This document shows, in pieces, positions 27,024-32,126 of a stretch of 32,126 nt of DNA. Below the pieces are notes generated by a model that saw only the letters and a list, made by a program, of their open reading frames with translations, was not told where the DNA came from and did no database searches. How positions within the stretch are numbered: the stretch's first letter is position 1; each line of letters starts with the position of its first letter. The stretch is from Saccoglossus kowalevskii (Eukaryota > Hemichordata > Enteropneusta > Harrimaniidae): contig NW_003118931.1 of assembly GCF_000003605.2 (NCBI RefSeq), forward strand, positions 644,481-676,606, in the 5' to 3' direction. Made by a program: the position numbers and the translations under genes.

Positions 27024-28971
27024 AGTACTCCAACCACGCTTCAATTAAAAGACAATGGTATTAGTAAAATGTAATCTTTCTATCGCCGGCCCAGACTGAT
27101 AAGTCGATCATCGTTCTTTCGTGCTGCAAGTACTTGTTAATTTAAAGCAAACTCGGCGATTGAATCTGAGACAATATTGATGTAAAATGGTAACGAATGA
27201 AAATTGAATCGTGGCCAGCCAAGCGGATTCTTTATTCGGCTGTCATAATATTTGCCTACTCTGGGTGTGCTTTTGCAGCACATTTAGATTCAATGACTTC
27301 AATTGTTTGGTGGCGGATGCAACGTGATTTTGGGGTGTTTTTCATGCAGCACTGTATAATATGAGTACAATACTAGGAATCGATTGGCCATCCTTCACTC
27401 AATACATCGAGATATATATGATATATGTCTACACCTAAAACCATGTGTTAAAAAAGCTTGCTCGGATCGCCGTAGTTAATTAAGCAAACAAGTAACGATT
27501 GCCTGGTTACTTGGTAAAGTTGGGTTCGTAGACGTTTTACCGATAAACCAAAATATGATGCAAATGAAGTGAGAATTTATTATGTTATTCGGCGGATTAC
27601 AGTGGTAATTCTCGAAATTAAATTATATTGGCTGTCAATTATATTAACAGTCTGTTTCCCAGATGTGAACCAAAAAATGTGATTGAACTGGATACGCCAC
27701 TCAGAAAAAAAGCTACATCTTTTCTGCAGTCTGCACAACGCAGGGCATAATTAAGTTTCTGTGTGTGTGTAGATTAATTTGGCATCACCCGGGTACGGCA
27801 ACACGCTGCGCCTCTGTTTTGTTTTGATATCCTCTTGTGTATAATTGCAATGCTACAACGGAAGCGTTTCATTCTTTTCTTCCGTAGCTTGTTTGTTCGT
27901 CTCGAGGAGTTCGTCTCCCACTTCAGTTTATAATTATAATGCTCGATTGGTACTTACTGAAGTGAGTAAACTTGGAGTAAAGAAAGGTGGTGCATGTAGG
28001 GTCGATGTTAGTATTCAGAACGGGTGTTAAGTTCGATTTGCCATACGTGGGCAAAAAAGGTGGAGAGCTAAGTTTTGCTTACTTATTTTTACAATGCAAA
28101 TTACATTGACGACTTACTATGTTTGAACTGATTACCCCTTTGCTAACTCCATATTTTGAGTGTGCCTAATGTCAGACTTGTTTCAAATAATAAAACATAT
28201 ACTGATATCGTCTTGGAAATAATGATGAATCATGCCTCTTTTAAAATAGGTGTGGCTACCCTCATGACTAAAAGAGTGGACGTTCATGCTAAATGTATTT
28301 CTTGCACCAACTGAACGAAGACCATTTTTTGGATATCTGCTAAAAACAAGGTATGCATTTGGTGTGCAACTAATTGACAAACAAGTGTTGGCTTGATCAT
28401 AGTCTAGACTCAGACTCTTTTGTGACACTAACGTATTAGTCAAGACAGTGAGTTATGCTTATGTATAGCACGTATATGCGTATAAACATAGACGCTAGAC
28501 AACTATGAGAAATTAAGGAACATGACAATAGAAATCAACATGTGTGATGTATGATGTATCTTTGCATAATTAAAACATTTAATTGGATCAGGGAATTGGA
28601 TTAATGAGCTGTGTTCCATAGTGGCTAAAAGAACACACACATTATCTCCCGATTCTGAAGTATTTTTGTTGCTTTGATAATAGATCCCTGAGAAGCGTTC
28701 ATGCCCCAATTTATTACTTATCTCTGTTACTCATTCGTAATTTGTTTAAAGATTAGTTTGCAAATGTACTTTTCAGGGGGTAAAAATATGTGATGAGGAC
28801 CAAGCAGCAGGTTGTGTAACCCGTTTGTCAAATGTGATAAAAAGTGAACACTTTCATATTGCTCAGATTATGATATGAAATCTCACACAGTGTGCACTAG
28901 TACTAGTTAAATATCTGTTTTTTTATAAACAACTTGAAAGTCCACAATGATTGACATTTCATGCAGGCGGG
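27024..28971. other. intergenic region without a recognised gene
   Basis: 1.9 kb of AT-rich sequence between the solo core and the first 28-bp array. ORFs up to 86 codons show no family signature; no transposon ends or RNA genes were seen. Confidence 0.75.
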
Positions 28972-30010
28972 ACGCAATGACTTAAAAATAAACATTGAAT
29001 CATATGCAATAGCTAGAAAACTTCAAGTTAGCAATGACCGCCAAACTCAGCATGATCCCAATGACTGGAGAACTAAGCATTGGATGCAATGACTGAAAGC
29101 ATCGGAATTGGATGCAATAGCTGGAAATCTATGAATTGGATGCAATGGCTGGAAATCTATGAATTGGATGCAATGGCTGGAAAACTCACCATTGGATACA
29201 ATGCAGGAAAACTAAGCATTGCATGCAAGGCCGTAAAACAAAACAATGACCCTAATAACTGGAAAGCTCAGCATTGGATGCAATGGCTGGAAAATTAAGC
29301 AATGATCGCAATGATTTGGAAACTTAGCATTGGATACAATGCCAGGAAAACTCAGCATTGGATACAATGCCTTGAAAACTCAGCATTTGATGCAATGCCT
29401 TGAAAACTCAGCATTTGATGCAATGCCTGGAAAACTCAGCATTGGATGTAATGGCTGGAAAACTAAGCATAGGATGCAGCGGATGGAAATCTAAAGATTG
29501 CTTACAATGGGTATACAACTAAGCCGTGGCCACACTGACTGGAAAACTCAGCAGTGGATTCAATGGATGAAAAAATAAGCATTGGATGCAATGGCTGGAA
29601 AACTAAATCGTGTCCGCAATGACTGGAAAACGCTGCATTGGATTCAATGATTAGAAAACTCCGCATTGGATGCAATGACTGAAAAAATAAGCATTGGATG
29701 CAATGGCTGGAAAAATATGTATTAGATGCAATGGCTGAACAAATAAGCAATGACCGCAATGACCGCAAACTCAACATTGTATGCTAAAAAACTTTGCAAT
29801 GACAGCAGATACAAGAAAAATCACCATAGGGTGCGATGGCTGTAAAGTTAGGCATTCAAGTTGGATAAATTGGATGGAGAACTAAGCACTAGATGCAATG
29901 GCTGGTAAATTATGCGACGGCCACCAATGCAAACTCAGATGTAATGGATGAAAATAAGCAATGTCTGCTAAACTCAGCATGGCCGCCATGACTGAAGCAT
30001 TGGATGCAAT
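28972..30010 (+). repeat. 28-bp minisatellite, left arm (forward orientation)
   Basis: Degenerate head-to-tail copies of a 28-bp unit near GCATTGGATGCAATGGCTGG followed by AAAACTAA, mixed with a variant containing GCAATGACCGCAATGA. Divergence grows towards the left edge. The array abuts dispersed repeat copy 2 directly at 30010. Parts are collinear in reverse with the array on the other side of that copy. Confidence 0.92.
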
Positions 30011-30877
30011 GGGCGCCATCACGAGAATGAAGTGGAGTACTAAAATTATACTGGGTAGTCGCGATAGTGCTCTTTGATGAAACAAGGCGTATCACATGTG
30101 TCAGTTTCCTGAATAAGAAATATTGTCTATATAATGGGTTGGAGCAAAGATTTTCTGTTGTTTTCGTTCAAACTCGCAATGCGTGATATGCATTTGCATC
30201 ATGACATTCGGGGTGTCGTAGTTCGAGTGTTCTGTTGCAACAAAAACAAAAATGTGAAAAATGCTTGATAATGCATTTTCTAGGAGTAACCAATAGCAGA
30301 AAGCAACTTTAAAACTCTTTTTTTTTCATTTATATATTGTGCTCGAATATATAAACTATAAAGATATTCCAACAAGTGATTTTTTTTCACAGGCACTTTA
30401 CACGTAATCTCAGCAAATTTCTTATACTGAATTGAATTTAAAATGTAAATAAAATAATACAATAAAAATAATAATGTAAACACAGAAATATTGGTGTGCC
30501 GGGATTGGCCGGTACAGTCCCCAGGATTGACCGGTACAGTCCCCAGGATTGACCGGTACAGTCCCCAGGATTGACCGGTACAGTCCCCAGGATTGACCGG
30601 TACAGTCCCCAGGATTGATTGAATTTGCGAGAGTGTGATACAAACTCCACATCTCTAATATATTGTTGAACGGTGTGACTCGAGGGTAGGCATACTGATA
30701 ATATAATTAATATTTTATATTAGTTGCACCTTTATTCAGCACATAATGTCCAAAAACAGTACACTGAAGCAACCGACCATCATTGTACTAGGCTGGGGGT
30801 AGCTACCTTCCATTGTCACTACCTGTACATAGGCGGGTGGGATGATGTTCATCAAAGTCGCGTAGGACCCGTTACCG
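30011..30877. mobile_element. dispersed repeat, copy 2 (between inverted arrays)
   Basis: Homologous to 26149-27023 over its length. It keeps an empty TA where copy 1 has a MITE, has an extra AT-rich segment (about 30330-30450), and has expanded one 22-bp motif into five copies. No intact ORF is present. Confidence 0.88.
30511..30620. repeat. 22-bp minisatellite (5 copies) within copy 2
   Basis: Five units of GGTACAGTCCCCAGGATTGA plus CC, near-identical, with a partial unit before them. The paralogous position in copy 1 (about 26508-26535) has one diverged unit, so the expansion happened after the copies separated. Confidence 0.95.
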
Positions 30878-31631
30878 TTAGTATTGCATCGAATGCTTAG
30901 TTCTCAGGTCATGGCGGTCATCTGAGTTTGGCAGACACTGCTTTTTTTTTTATCCATTGCATCCAATGCTAATTTTTCCAGCCATTGCATTCAATTTTTA
31001 ATGTTCAAGCCATTACATCCAATGCTGAGTTTTCCAGCCATTGCATCCAATGCCAAGTTTCCCAATCATTGCGGTCATTGCTTAATTTTCCGCCATTGCA
31101 TCCAATACTAAGTTTTGCAGTCATTGTATCAAATACTAATTTCCCCAATCATTGCATTCAATGTTTAGTTTTCCAGCCATTGCATCCAATACTAAGTTTT
31201 ACAGTCATTGTATCAAATACTAATTTCCCCAATCATTGCATTCAATGTTTAGTTTTCCAGCCATTGCATCCAATACTAAGTTTTACAGTCATTGTATCAA
31301 ATACTAATTTCCCCAATCATTGCATTCAATGTTTAGTTTTCCAGCCATTGCATCCAATACTAAGTTTTACAGTCATTGTATCAAATACTAATTTCCCCAA
31401 TCATTGCATTCAATGTTTAGTTTTCCAGCCATTGCATCCAATACTAAGTTTTACAGTCATTATATCAAATACTAATTTCCCCAATCATTGCATTCAATGC
31501 TTAGTTTTCCAGCCATTGCATCCAATACTAAGTTTCCCAATCATTGCGGTCATTGCATACTTTTCCAGCCACTGCAGACAATGCTTAGTGTAGTTTTACA
31601 GTTATTGTATTCATTGCTGAGTTTCTCTGTC
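30878..31631 (-). repeat. 28-bp minisatellite, right arm (reverse orientation)
   Basis: The same family as the left arm but inverted, reading TTAGTTTTCCAGCCATTGCA on the forward strand. Its middle part is organised into an 84-bp higher-order repeat. Orientation flips at about 31632. Confidence 0.92.
31107..31526 (-). repeat. 84-bp higher-order repeat, 5 copies
   Basis: Five consecutive 84-bp units (three 28-bp monomers each) start at 31107, 31191, 31275, 31359 and 31443. They differ at only a few bases (for example TTTTGCAG in the first and TTATATC in the last). Because 84 is divisible by three, a 202-codon ORF (30985-31593) runs through it; this is a by-product. Confidence 0.96.
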
Positions 31632-32126
31632 ATCGCATTAATGGCTGGAAAACTAAGCGTTGGATGTAATTGCTGGAAAACTCACCAATTACTGAAACAA
31701 CACATCATTTGATGCAATGACTAGAAAAATCTGCATTGGGTGTAATGAATGGAAATCTAGGCAATGAACGCAAGACTGGAAAACTAGGCATTGGATGAAA
31801 TGATTGAAAACTACGCATTGGATGAAATGATTGAAAACTAGGCATTGGATGAAATGATTGAAAACTAGGCATTGGATGAAATGATTGAAAACTACGCATT
31901 GGATGAAATGATTGAAAACTACGCATTGGATGAAATGATTGAAAACTACACATTTGATGAAATGATTGAAAACTACGCATTGGATGAAATGATTGAAAAC
32001 TAGGCATTGGATGAAATGATTGAAAACTAAGCATTGGATGAAATGATTGAAAACTAGCATTGGATGAAATGATTGAAAACTAGGCATTGGATGAAATGAT
32101 TGAAAACTAGGCATTGGATGAAATGA
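31632..32126 (+). repeat. 27-bp minisatellite, third array (runs off window)
   Basis: Forward-oriented again. After about 150 bp of degenerate 28-bp units, from about 31780 it is a near-perfect 27-bp repeat GGCATTGGATGAAATGATTG plus AAAACTA, around 13 copies, with one 26-bp unit near 32056. The 27-bp period leaves two reverse frames open (109 and 141 codons); neither is a gene. The array is cut by the right edge. Confidence 0.93.

Larger units (their letters stand above)
28972..31631. mobile_element. candidate foldback-type element (modular inverted arms plus core)
   Basis: Forward array 28972-30010, core 30011-30877 and reverse array 30878-31631 form a large inverted repeat. The arms match as ordered sequence, not just as a shared unit. 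The last 85 bp before the core and the first 100 bp after it both carry, in mirrored order, GCAATGGAT-type, GTCTGCYAAACTCAG, CCGCCATGAC and AGCATTSGATGCAAT. A second ordered match links 29275-29330 with 31515-31585 reversed. Long inverted arms built of tandem repeats characterise Drosophila FB and Galileo and sea urchin TU elements. No transposase is present, so it would be non-autonomous. Outer ends and target duplication are not resolved. Confidence 0.5.

Noticed and set aside
30985-31593. 202-codon forward ORF with 28-residue repeats
   Set aside because: By-product of the 84-bp higher-order repeat; its coding appearance disappears in the degenerate parts of the same array.
31689-32114. Two overlapping reverse ORFs (141 and 109 codons) with 9-residue repeats
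   Set aside because: Both are different frames of the 27-bp array; open in two frames at once, as expected from repetition and not from coding.
28972-32126. CRISPR-like array because of the regular 27-28-bp repeats
   Set aside because: Units are directly head-to-tail with no unique spacers, in an intron-rich animal sequence; these are minisatellites.

Overview
The window is a piece of an animal nuclear genome, most likely from an invertebrate. The one protein-coding gene I can support is split into 17 coding exons by 16 GT-AG introns. It has compact promoter motifs of the NRF1/ETS kind, and the surrounding DNA is AT-rich and full of microsatellites, minisatellites and short transposons. I see no bacterial operons, tRNA, rRNA or CRISPR array. 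A lancelet, hemichordate, echinoderm or mollusc would all fit; the sequence alone does not decide.

Region by region: 1-609 is a perfectly homogenised 45-bp tandem repeat cut by the window edge. 610-844 is a short promoter/5' leader with an NRF1-type palindrome, an ETS site and an upstream ORF. 845-22094 (+ strand) is a complete TKFC gene (triokinase/FMN cyclase, also called DAK), 1770 nt of coding sequence giving 589 residues, with a candidate poly(A) signal at 22457. Its introns hold a 153-bp TA-flanked MITE, AT microsatellites, splice-acceptor tandem repeats and a 50-N assembly gap flanked by a false duplication. 22463-26148 has no recognisable gene. From 26149 to the window end the DNA is repeat-dominated. 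A dispersed repeat occurs twice (26149-27023 and 30011-30877). The first copy is interrupted by a 210-bp MITE, and the second copy preserves the empty TA site. The second copy lies between two oppositely oriented arrays of a 28-bp repeat (28972-30010 and 30878-31631) whose order is partly collinear. This is the organisation of a foldback-type transposon with modular inverted repeats. A third array in 27-bp form runs off the right edge.

The encoded enzyme is predicted to be cytosolic. An N-terminal DhaK domain (about residues 10-335) binds dihydroxyacetone or glyceraldehyde covalently through His225. A linker of about 50 residues joins it to a C-terminal DhaL domain (about 383-589), which holds ATP-Mg. 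All reading phases join without a stop, so the gene appears intact. The most novel-looking material is the foldback-like structure and its solo core at the right-hand end.
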